Positions 34,059 to 41,741 of a DNA stretch of 41,741 bases are shown here, piece by piece. The notes under the pieces were generated by a model. The model was not told where the DNA came from. It searched no databases and saw only the letters and a program-made list of their open reading frames with translations. The stretch is from an uncultured Burkholderiales bacterium (GTDB lineage Bacteria > Pseudomonadota > Gammaproteobacteria > Burkholderiales > Eutrophovitaceae), in assembly GCA_951812315.1 (NCBI GenBank), contig CATOSA010000048.1, forward strand, positions 1 through 41,741. Direction: 5' to 3'. Position numbers and translations under genes: made by a program. Numbering within the stretch: the stretch's first letter is position 1; each line of letters starts with the position of its first letter.

Positions 34059-35230
34059 TGCGTATTTACCGGTATGCCATCAGCGTGTTTTTGCTGCTGT
34101 TGCTAAATGCTGGCGTTGCAGCACAATCGACCGATATCGAGCCAAAGATCCCGCCGGGATATGCTCCGCAAAGAGGCGCGGATGAAGAAGGTCTGTGGAT
34201 GGAAGTGGACGACTATGAGAGTGCAGTCAGGTTGTCCGCGCTCCTCGTTGACGATGCTGACCTGAACAACTATGTGCGTAAAGCAGCCTGCCGGGTCGCA
34301 GGCGACTACTGCGCGGATCTCAGAATTTACCTGATACGAAATCCCGGCTTCAACGCATCAATGACGCCCAATGGCATGATGCAGGTCTGGACCGGCCTGT
34401 TGTTGCGCGTATCCAGCGAAGACGAACTGGCGGCCGTGCTGGGGCACGAGTTGGCGCACTATGTCCAGTTGCACACGCTCGACCGGTTGCGGCGTATCAA
34501 GGTATCGCTCGCTGCCGGTTCACTGGTGGACTTCGGCTTGATCGTGCTGGCGGGCGTCCCGGTGCCGGTCGGGCAAATGACTGCGGTAGCTGACGCGATG
34601 GCATTCAGTCGTGAACAGGAACAGGAGGCCGATCTGCTCGGCGTGCGATTCATGGCAGCCGCGGACTATGATCCGCATGCGTCATACCGCGTCTGGAACA
34701 TGCTGGTCGAGGAGGAATCCAAAGCGAGTGCAAAGCGCGAGAAACCCGGCCTGTTCAACAAAACGCATCCGGACCCGGACAAGCGTGCCGAGACGCTCGC
34801 GCGCTACGTTGGCGAACATTACGGGCCAACTCCGTCAGATAGCGACGGCCGCCAGCGTCATGTCGAAATGCTCAATCGCCACTATATGATGTTGATGGAA
34901 GACCAGATCGATACCAATCGCTTCGGCCGTACGCGGGCAATTCTGGACAAGCACAAACAGATCGGCGTGAACCGGGGCCTGATTGATTTTTTCGACGGCG
35001 AGATGTACCGGCAGCGTGACGCAACTGGAGACAGGGAAAGAGCGAAGCAAGCATATGCCAGAGCGATCGAGCGCGGAAACCCGCCACCAATGGCCTATCG
35101 GAATCTCGGCTACCTCTATCTCAAGGAAGGTGACGCCGGACAGGCAGGACGGAACTTCAGTGAGTACCTGTTGCTCAGTCCTGATGCCAGCGACCGCGAA
35201 ATGATCGAGTTCTATCTGGAAGAGGGATGA
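34055..35230 (+). CDS. M48 family metalloprotease with TPR-like C-terminus
   Basis: A 391-aa exported zinc protease. Signal peptide YAISVFLLLLLNAGVAAQ. The zinc site is HELAH (residues 131-135) with the third ligand Glu189 in EQEAD (189-193). Upstream is the family segment NPGFNASMTPNGMMQVWTGL. The last 100 residues are helical and TPR-like (ARAIERGNPPPMAYRNLGYL, then LKEGDAGQAGRNFSEYLLLS), as in BepA/LoiP-type proteases that control outer-membrane protein quality. The gene overlaps both lipoprotein neighbours by 4 bp, which suggests the three act together at the outer membrane. Substrate unknown. Confidence 0.9.
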   Translation: MMRIYRYAISVFLLLLLNAGVAAQSTDIEPKIPPGYAPQRGADEEGLWMEVDDYESAVRLSALLVDDADLNNYVRKAACRVAGDYCADLRIYLIRNPGFNASMTPNGMMQVWTGLLLRVSSEDELAAVLGHELAHYVQLHTLDRLRRIKVSLAAGSLVDFGLIVLAGVPVPVGQMTAVADAMAFSREQEQEADLLGVRFMAAADYDPHASYRVWNMLVEEESKASAKREKPGLFNKTHPDPDKRAETLARYVGEHYGPTPSDSDGRQRHVEMLNRHYMMLMEDQIDTNRFGRTRAILDKHKQIGVNRGLIDFFDGEMYRQRDATGDRERAKQAYARAIERGNPPPMAYRNLGYLYLKEGDAGQAGRNFSEYLLLSPDASDREMIEFYLEEG

Positions 35231-35820
35231 TCATGCCGGTTCGCGTCACGTTAGCGATGCTTTGCGCGCTACTTGTCAGTGGCTGCACTGCTTACTCCGC
35301 AGTCAAACCGGGGACGGTGCTGGTGGGCGCGTTGCAACTGAATCCCTCCCTGACCTGGAGTGCTGCTCCAAACACAGGAACAAACTACACCAATTGCCAA
35401 ACCCAGGTATGGACGCTGGATGGATTGTTGCTGAACCGGCTGATTATCGTGCCCGGCGTTGACGACGGGAAGCCAATATTCAATCAGGGTAGAGAGTCGC
35501 AGGCCTTACCGGTATTCGAATCAGATATGTTGGCCAACGAGGTCGAAGAACTGGTGGAATCCTCGATTGTCAAACTCTTCGGCGAGGGCCAGGTCGCCGT
35601 GCAAACCGAAAAGCTTCGTCCGAACCGGTTCGGCGATAATCGCGGCTTCATGTTTGACATGCTGGTGTCCGTGTCCGACGGGCCTGACTATAGCGGCATC
35701 GCCGGGGCTTTTATTCATGAGCAGCAACTTTACTTGCTGATCTACCTCGGCGCCGAGCCGTATTATTTCGAGAAACGACGCGAACAAGCGCAAGTGATCA
35801 TCAAGAGCGCAAGAATCTAA
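35227..35820 (+). CDS. Lipoprotein of unknown function
   Basis: A 197-aa protein with a clear lipobox (LAMLCALLVSGC, Cys at residue 20). The mature part contains LNPSLTWSAAPNTGTNYTNC and a segment predicted beta-rich, ending YYFEKRREQAQVIIKSARI. I do not recognise the family. ATG 35227 overlaps the protease stop; ATG 35233 is an alternative. It is the third gene of the lipoprotein-protease-lipoprotein operon and is followed at once by a hairpin that probably ends transcription. Confidence 0.82.
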   Translation: MIMPVRVTLAMLCALLVSGCTAYSAVKPGTVLVGALQLNPSLTWSAAPNTGTNYTNCQTQVWTLDGLLLNRLIIVPGVDDGKPIFNQGRESQALPVFESDMLANEVEELVESSIVKLFGEGQVAVQTEKLRPNRFGDNRGFMFDMLVSVSDGPDYSGIAGAFIHEQQLYLLIYLGAEPYYFEKRREQAQVIIKSARI

Positions 35821-35848
35821 CCCGAACTTTTCGTGAAATATTCGGGTT
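35819..35848. terminator. Inverted repeat between convergent genes
   Basis: AACCCGAA (35819-35826) and TTCGGGTT (35841-35848) form an 8-bp perfect stem around a 14-nt loop. It lies directly between the stop of the lipoprotein gene and the stop of the convergent HlyD gene. There is no strong T-run on either side, so terminator strength is uncertain, but position and symmetry fit a bidirectional site. Confidence 0.55.
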
Positions 35849-37028
35849 AGTGCGCTTCCCTCATGCGCACACGCGTTCCATCAGTGATGTCGTTTGACGG
35901 ATGGACAATCGTTTGCTCGCCTGCTTCGAGCCCGGACAACACCTGCACATCAAAAGCCGTGCGCCGGCCAATGGTCACGTCGCGCAAGCGTGCACGGCCG
36001 TCTTCGTAAACGAATGCTGCCCACTCGTCTTGTTTGCGGAACAATGCGCTGGCGGGCGCCTTGAGCGCATCGTCGGTGCGCCAGATCACGACTCGAGCCT
36101 CGACGCGGTAAGCATCTGCCAGAGAGGCATGTGAGCCGACAAAGTCCGCAATAACGTTGACTCTCTGCTCCTCGACGCCAAGTGCGGAGACTTTGGTGAA
36201 CGCGAATGGCTCGACCACGCGCACAGTGGCTTGCAGTGGATCGTCTCCGCCCCAGCCTTCAATGAGGACTTGCATGCCGGGTTTGATTTTTACGGCCTCG
36301 GTGGACAGAACGTCAATAACGATTTCGAGCTTGTCCGCATTGCCCAGAATCAGTAGTGGTGTTCCGGGCGTCACGACTCGCTCGCTCTTCTCGGGAATGC
36401 GCAGCACTTTTCCCGACACCGGCGATTCAAGCCGAACCGCGGCGCGGCTACCAGGCTTCGCGTCGATTGCGAGCTGTGCGGCGTTTGCCGCACGCAATTC
36501 TGCGTCGGCGGAGCGTGCGCGAAAGCGCGCAGCGTCGAGCGCGTTGGTGCTGATGCGTTCGGCTGCCTTGGTTTGCTCAGCGGCCTGCGGAGAGACGAAT
36601 CCGTCGCGAACCAATGTTTGCATACGCTCGCGCTCGCGTTGCGCCTGTTCGTGTTCGACTTTTGCGCGCTGAACCTGCTCCTTCGCTTCGCGGCTGAGTG
36701 CGTGTGCCGACGCGATTCGTGCCAGTTGTTCGTCGCGCTCGCGCGCCGACAGCGGCAACGGCCAGATTTCGGCAACGACCTCGGCCTCTTTTACGGAGTC
36801 TCCCTCGTGTAGTTCAATGCGGCTTACCCGCCCGGCGACCGGTGCACTGATCACGTAACGGTCGTGCGCACGTGTTTCTCCATCTTCGTCCACGGTCACG
36901 ATCAGCGGTCCGCGGCTCACCTGCGCGGTGTCTATGTCGATGGCCGAGGGCAGAAAAAGGACCACCACGCCGGCCGCCGCGGCGACCAACACAAACACAT
37001 ATAAAATTTTCCTTGTTCCAGCCTGCAT
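35847..37028 (-). CDS. HlyD/MacA-like periplasmic adaptor protein
   Basis: A 393-aa membrane fusion protein. One N-terminal membrane helix (KILYVFVLVAAAAGVVVLFL), a first lipoyl half (YVISAPVAGRVSRIELHEGD), a long coiled-coil hairpin (about 90-170), the second lipoyl half (AAVRLESPVSGKVLRIPEKS) and a beta-barrel domain (QVLIEGWGGDDPLQATVRVV). Such adaptors link an inner-membrane pump to an outer-membrane channel. It starts 9 bp after the permease stop and is the last gene of an ATPase-permease-adaptor operon. No TolC-like gene is present here. Confidence 0.9.
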   Translation of the reverse strand: MQAGTRKILYVFVLVAAAAGVVVLFLPSAIDIDTAQVSRGPLIVTVDEDGETRAHDRYVISAPVAGRVSRIELHEGDSVKEAEVVAEIWPLPLSARERDEQLARIASAHALSREAKEQVQRAKVEHEQAQRERERMQTLVRDGFVSPQAAEQTKAAERISTNALDAARFRARSADAELRAANAAQLAIDAKPGSRAAVRLESPVSGKVLRIPEKSERVVTPGTPLLILGNADKLEIVIDVLSTEAVKIKPGMQVLIEGWGGDDPLQATVRVVEPFAFTKVSALGVEEQRVNVIADFVGSHASLADAYRVEARVVIWRTDDALKAPASALFRKQDEWAAFVYEDGRARLRDVTIGRRTAFDVQVLSGLEAGEQTIVHPSNDITDGTRVRMREAH

Positions 37029-37037
37029 GTCGATTTG

Positions 37038-39397
37038 CTATTCCCTGGTCTTGAGTACTGCAATAAGGTCGAGATTGTTCAAACGGCGCGCGACAAGCAC
37101 GCCGGAAGCCGCAGCAGCAGCGACAACGACTGTCAGCGAAAGGCCAAACGTGGCGGACGTGAACAATAGCGGCATTCGATAAAACTCGGTGTCAAGCTGT
37201 AGCGAAAGAAGCCAGCTCAGCACAATTCCGAAAGCGAAACCCAGTGGAATTGCCGCCAAGGTCAACGTCGCCTGCTCACCGAGAAGGATTGCAGAAACTT
37301 CGCGGCGCGTGAATCCAAGTACGCGCAATGATGCCAGCTCATTGCCGCGTTCCGAAAGTGCGATGCGCGCGCCATTGTAGACGACTCCGAATGCAATGAT
37401 TGTTGCAAACACGATATTGATGACGGTTGCAGTTACGATGCTGCGGTCGAGAATTTCGCCAAAACTTTCCAGCAGCGCTTCCCGGAACGCGACCCCGGCC
37501 ACGCCTGGCAAACGTTTCAGGGCCGAGTACAGGCTGCTCTCGTGCTGTGAATCGATCGCGAGGTAGGCGCCCGATACCGATGCGTCTTCGCGCATGACCC
37601 TGTTCAGTGCGTGTATATCCATGTAGGCGCTGAGGCCAATCATCTCGTCGACAAATCCGCTGACGGTAATGTGGCGTACCGGACGTGCGCCTTCGAGAAC
37701 TTCGACGCGGATCGAATCGCCGGGATTGACTGCGAGTAACTCGGCCAGTTTGCGCGACAGAATCAGACCGTCTACAGGTAGTGCCACGGCGCGCCCCTGA
37801 GCGTCCACAAGGCGGCGCAGGCGGGTGCCATGCGCAATACCGGTAATCTCGGCTCTCTTGAACCGGTGCCCATTTCTGAAACGTACCGGAACCGAACGGA
37901 ATACCTCCGCGTACAAAACACCGGGCAGGCGTCCAACTTCGTGCCGCGCGCGCCGATGCCGGCTCATTGAACGTGATCATGACGTGTTCACGCTGGACGA
38001 CTTCAAACTGCATCTGCATGAGATGTGTGATTGATGCCAGCATGTAACCACCGACGAGCAGTATTCCGCCGGCTGTTGCAATACCGAACGTCGACATTGC
38101 AGAGTTCCAGCGCCGCCGTAGCAGGTGGCGCGCGATCATGCGCCCGGAAGCCGGTATCCAGCGATGCAACCCGGTACGCTCAATGACACTGGCGTGATAG
38201 GCGGGCGGCGGCTCGGGCCGCATGGCAACTGCCGGTGGCAGTACCGCGGCGCGGCGCATTGCCGAAAGTGCACCGGCGGTCGCTGCCAGCAGGCTCACGA
38301 CGATGCCAATGACGATCACCTCGGGTGTGACTTCAAACGGCAAGTCCGGAAATCGATAGTAATCCTGATAGACCGCGGTGAGCTGCTGCCCGAGAAAAAA
38401 TCCGCTCGCGGACCCGACCGCAACGCCGGACAGGACGGTGATCGATGCCAGTCGCAGATAGTGCAGGCCAACAGTCGCATTGCTGTATCCAAACGCCTTG
38501 AGCAGGCCGATTGCGGTGCGTTGCAATGCGACTAGCCGTGACAGGACAATGTGCAGCAGGAACGCCGCGACACACAGAAAGATCACTGGCAGGAACGTCG
38601 ATGTCACGCGGTTTTGCGCAATCTCGTCCGAAATGAAGCGATGCGATAGCTGCTGTTCTCGTCCATATGTGCCGAGCCCGCCATAACGTGTCAGAGCCTG
38701 GTCAAGTCTTGATATGACGTCGGCCTCAATCGCACCGGCAGACAACGTCAGTGCGACATCGTTGAACGCCCCTTCCATGTTGAATGCAGAAGCGAGTGCC
38801 GGTTCAGCCATCCACAGCACGCCGAAACGGCGGTTGTCCGGGAATATCGTGCCGCCGCCGGCTTCGTAGGTGTACTCGGGCGAAAGCCCGATGCCGACGA
38901 TCTCAAGTTGTTTCCAGCGGCCATTTATAACCGCCCAAAGTGTGTCACCAAGGCGAAGATCATTGGCTGCGGCAAACGCCTCGCTGGCTATGATCTCATT
39001 GGCACGGCCCGGTTCGACATAGCGTCCCTTCTTGAGGAACAGGTCGTTGATCATCAGTGTGCGTTTTCGGGTACGGAAACGAGCCGGCCGCTGGCTGGTT
39101 CTTCGAGCCCGGGACATCCAGCGTCACGCCCATCACGACGCGCGTTCGCACACTTGCAACGCCTTTGATCTCGGCAATACGGCGGGAAAGGCTCAGTGGT
39201 GCGCGTTTGAGCTGCGCAAAGACATTCGCAAAGCGGTATGCCTGATAGTACTGTGCTTGCGCGATGCGAAGTGAATCGTAGGTGGAGCACATCGACACGA
39301 AAGACGCGACCCCACACATGACAACCAGCGCGGTCGCGATCAGTTGCCCGCGCAGGCGCCAGATATCGCGCAGGAGCATACGGTCGCGCGTTTTCAC
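37038..39397 (-). pseudogene. FtsX/MacB-like ABC permease, three frameshifts
   Basis: One large permease of about 790 codons read in several frames. From GTG 39397 (4 bp after the ATPase stop) come RMLLRDIWRLRGQLIATALV and a periplasmic domain up to VVMGVTLDVPG. A shift near 39110 gives LEEPASGRLVSVPENAH; another near 39060 gives LMINDLFLKKGRYVEPGRAN and an FtsX core with four helices (LFLCVAAFLLHIVLSRLVAL, QRTAIGLLKAFGYSNATVGL). A third near 37965 leads to RHEVGRLPGVLYAEVF and a second FtsX core (VINIVFATIIAFGVVYNGAR, ASLRVLGFTRREVSAILLGE), ending at 37038. All three are 1-bp changes. The protein sequence is otherwise well kept, so sequencing error is as likely as recent decay. Confidence 0.82.
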
Positions 39398-39401
39398 CAG
39401 C

Positions 39402-40121
39402 TCAGTTCCCCGGGCTGAGCTTGCGCGCGTTTTGTGCAACTTCTACAACCTGGCCGCTGCTCATGCGCACGACGCGGTCTGCCATTCCGGCAATAGCGGC
39501 GTTGTGGGTAATCACGGCGATCGTCGTGTGCAATTCGTGATTCACGCGGACAAGTACATCCAGCACCAGTTTTCCGGTTGAGTAATCCAGTGCGCCGGTG
39601 GGCTCATCGCACAACAGTACGTCCGGTTTCTTGGCGATCGCGCGGGCTATGGCAACGCGCTGCTGTTCGCCTCCGGAGAGCTGTGCTGGAAAATGGTTGG
39701 TGCGGTCGCCCAGGCCGACCAAGTCGAGCGCATCGGCAGGGTCCATCGGATCGTCCGCAATTTCGGTGACGAGGGACACGTTTTCAAGTGCAGTCAGGCT
39801 GGGAATCAGGTTGTAGAACTGAAAAACGAAACCGACATGCTCACGCCGGAATTGCGTAAGTTCTTCCTCGTTCGCAGACGTGAGTGCATGGTCTGCGTAG
39901 TGCACTTCACCCGAGGTTGGCACGTCGAGACCGCCGAGAATATTAAGCAAGGTGGACTTTCCACTGCCGGATGCGCCCAGCAGAACCATCAGCTCGCCTG
40001 CATAGAGGCTCAGGTCTACACCTCGCAAAGCGTGCACTTCAACATCGCCCATGCGGTATATCTTGGATACGTCGCGCACCTGGAAGACCGCTTCGGGACT
40101 ATTTTGATTTTCTTCGGTCAC
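39402..40121 (-). CDS. ABC transporter ATP-binding protein (MacB/LolD-like)
   Basis: An ATPase of about 239 residues. I start it at GTG 40121 ([20 protein letters not shown]); the frame is open to 40319 but that part lacks conserved sequence. Motifs: Walker [11 protein letters not shown]-loop [18 protein letters not shown], signature [16 protein letters not shown], Walker [13 protein letters not shown], switch His in VITHN. These are typical of MacB/LolD-type ATPases. The stop lies 4 bp before the permease GTG. With the permease and HlyD adaptor it makes a tripartite MacAB-like system; substrate unknown. Confidence 0.92.
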   Translation of the reverse strand: MTEENQNSPEAVFQVRDVSKIYRMGDVEVHALRGVDLSLYAGELMVLLGASGSGKSTLLNILGGLDVPTSGEVHYADHALTSANEEELTQFRREHVGFVFQFYNLIPSLTALENVSLVTEIADDPMDPADALDLVGLGDRTNHFPAQLSGGEQQRVAIARAIAKKPDVLLCDEPTGALDYSTGKLVLDVLVRVNHELHTTIAVITHNAAIAGMADRVVRMSSGQVVEVAQNARKLSPGN

Positions 40122-40442
40122 TATCTCTTCGATTTTTAGTCTTCGCTCAACGCGTAGCCGGCAACATCCGCCGCCCACCATGTTCCAGACGGCTTCATTG
40201 TGCGCAGGGATGATGGTGTCACGCTGATCAAGAGAATAGCGCGTACAGAATTGCGATGCACCTGCATGTGGCGAACCGGCTTTGCCGGTGCGGCGGTCCG
40301 ATTCGGTGCCGCGCCACATTCAAAGTACATACGGCTAGAGTATAAACGGTGCGCGGGTGCCGCTACCGGCCGAGCATCATGAATGCTCTCGGTTGGGCGA
40401 TGATGGTCAGTTGAGCGGCCACAGCTGGTGGTACAGTCAGGA

Positions 40443-40471
40443 CGGGACCGGCGTGTCGCCGGCCCGTTTTT
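40443..40471 (+). terminator. GC-rich hairpin with T-run
   Basis: CGGGACCGGCG (40443-40453) and CGCCGGCCCG (40457-40466) pair around a TGT loop with one bulged base, followed by TTTTT on the plus strand. The U-run orientation would stop plus-strand transcription, yet the nearest gene (ending at 40478) is on the minus strand. On that strand the hairpin lies just downstream of the stop and could still act as a 3' stabilising structure. Confidence 0.5.
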
Positions 40472-40477
40472 GCGGAC

Positions 40478-41367
40478 TTACTTTTCCAGCGAACAGGCGA
40501 CCCTGAACCCGAGCTGGTAATTGCGAAACGTTTCAGCTTCGGAGTAACGGTAGGCCGAGCGCGATGTGGACGGGCCGTCGATCCAGCCTCCACCGCGCAC
40601 CACGCGGGCTTCGCATGGTCCCTGATGTGGCCGCACCGAACTGTCAACGGGAGCGCCGTCATAGCCATTCACCAGACAGTCTTCAACCCACTCGCGCAGG
40701 TTGCCGCTCATATCGTGCAGTCCAAATGCGTTCGGCTGGTAACTGCCAACCGGCGCGTTTTCACCATATCCGTCGTCGCACTTGTGGTGAGACCAGATAT
40801 ACATAGGGTGTGCTTCCTTGCCTGATTCGTCATGCGTATTGGCGAACTGGCACGCATCGCGTGATCCCCAGCTATCTTGGGCTGCTCCCCAGAACCAGGC
40901 GGTCTGCGTGCCGGCGCGTGTCGCATATTCGAATTCGGCCTCACTGAGCAGCCGATATTGCCGGCCGGTTATTTCGCTCAACCATACGGTATATGCTTTC
41001 GCGTCCTGCCACGAGACGTTGATCGCCGGATAGTTTCCGCGTCCGAACCCGTCGTCGCTTGCCTCGGGGCAGCGACCGGCTTTGGTACACGCGTCCACTG
41101 GCTGAAGGTGACTTCGAATTTGCCAACGCCAAAGGGCTTGGCAATACGCACCGTGTGCTGTGGCTTTTCATCGGCATGACCAGATTCGGTCGTTGTCGAT
41201 CCCATCACGAATTCACCCGCCGGTACCACCATTATCTCCGGGCAATCCGGGCAGTCGCTAAATGTGTTTCCCGGCGCTGGAGCCGCGATTACGTTGAATG
41301 ACAATGCCACTGCAACCGATGCAAACTTGGGCGCCATGTGCACGAGGTTTCTTATTAGTAGCGTCAT
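40478..41367 (-). pseudogene. SUMF1/FGE-sulfatase-domain protein, one frameshift
   Basis: ATG 41367 has an excellent ribosome site (AGGAGGAAAC). It opens a signal peptide (FASVAVALSFNVIAAPAPG) and the first part of a formylglycine-enzyme-like domain (PEIMVVPAGEFVMGS, HTVRIAKPFGVGKFEVTFSQW). A 1-bp loss near 41095 shifts the frame. The rest is DACTKAGRCPEAS, YPAINVSWQDAKAYTVWLSE, YRLLSEAEFEYATRAG, GLHDMSGNLREWVEDCL and ARVVRGGGWIDG...LGFRVACSLEK, ending at 40478. The ancestral length was about 296 residues. The RGG-W segment lacks the two cysteines of true formylglycine-generating enzymes, so this is a SUMF1-fold protein of another function. The frameshift may be an error. Confidence 0.82.
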
Positions 41368-41741
41368 GTTTCCTCCTGTGTGGTGATCGGCCCGAGCCTA
41401 TCCATCCACCGCATTGACTACGTTGACATGGATCAATTCCTGGTGTTTCGCAAGGCATATTACGGACGCAGGGGTGCAAGGTTTGCGCAGTCGCTGGCAC
41501 ACAGCTTCGTGACCATGTACAAGTCGGCGCTTTTTCATGATCCGTGAGCGCCAAAATTGTCTTGACACGGGAACAAGAAAGCGTTTCTCTAGTCTTGATC
41601 TCGCCATTGAACTCGCAATGGTGGATCTTTGGTCAAGTCTTATGAACGGTTCACCGTAGTTTGCGTCGTTTTTTCAACCCAAATCGATGAAGCTATCGCG
41701 GCCGCGTGAAGAACGGCAATTTCGAAAACCTACAGTTTTTC
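41368..41741. other. Right-edge region without a recognised gene
   Basis: About 370 bp. The only minus-strand frame (41398-41607, 69 codons) has no domain I know and weak start context. The promoter of the SUMF1-domain gene should lie here, but I could not assign it. Confidence 0.4.

Noticed and set aside
41398..41607. Minus-strand frame of 69 codons at the right edge
   Set aside because: Weak start context and no recognisable sequence; not supported as a gene.

Overview
The window looks like a chromosomal segment of a proteobacterium, most likely a beta- or gammaproteobacterium. The basis is the protein families present (DUF2339/DUF3999 pair, SCO1-type copper chaperone, PAS-GGDEF-EAL protein, DUF1640, type IC hsd operon) and the dense gene packing with 4-bp start/stop overlaps. 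No rRNA, tRNA or CRISPR array was recognised, so lineage is inferred from protein style only.

Layout. (1) 1-4212, minus strand: a tandem array of four paralogous periplasmic binding proteins of the ABC_sub_bind (TrpX-like) family with no permease or ATPase, followed by the start of a membrane protein cut by the window edge. Copies 1 and 2 are intact; copies 3 and 4 are frame-disrupted. (2) 4850-7093, minus: sensor histidine kinase, SCO1 protein and the last third of a NitT/TauT-type binding protein, cut off by an insertion sequence. (3) 7094-about 9590: a degenerate IS3-family element joined directly to a degenerate IS21-family remnant. (4) 9579-18231, minus: a defence island. Reading 5' to 3' it holds a small HTH gene, hsdM, hsdS, a zeta-toxin-like P-loop kinase, a 60-aa partner, hsdR, then a broken HrgA/COG2958-like gene and a broken double zinc-ribbon HEPN gene. 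All genes from the HTH to hsdR overlap by about 4 bp. hsdS carries five GCAA tetranucleotide repeats that put its two halves in different frames, which suggests a phase-variable specificity subunit. (5) 18280-18966: transposase debris. (6) 19244-24726, minus: a DUF1640 coiled-coil protein, a multi-PAS protein without output domain, and a paralogous PAS-GGDEF-EAL protein split by a perfect 20-bp tandem duplication. (7) 25342-28252, plus: degenerate 16-bp repeats, then an ABC ATPase, an FtsX-type permease with a His/Asp-rich periplasmic loop and a DUF3299 protein, probably a metal-linked system. (8) 28331-32691, minus: a secreted protein with pentapeptide repeats at its N-terminus, then DUF3999 and DUF2339 membrane proteins. 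(9) 33282-35820, plus: lipoprotein, M48 metalloprotease with TPR-like tail, lipoprotein. (10) 35847-40121, minus: a MacB-like tripartite set (ATPase, FtsX permease with several frameshifts, HlyD adaptor). (11) 40478-41367, minus: a SUMF1-domain protein with one frameshift.

The most notable system is the type IC restriction-modification operon. The repeat would let the cell switch between a full two-domain HsdS (4 or 7 copies) and the truncated one-domain HsdS encoded here (5 copies), and adding three copies would lengthen the spacer by four residues. It also carries a toxin-like kinase pair between hsdS and hsdR.

Caution: many genes here carry single-base indels, including genes unlikely to be decaying. 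Some may be sequencing or assembly errors, so each broken gene needs read-level confirmation.
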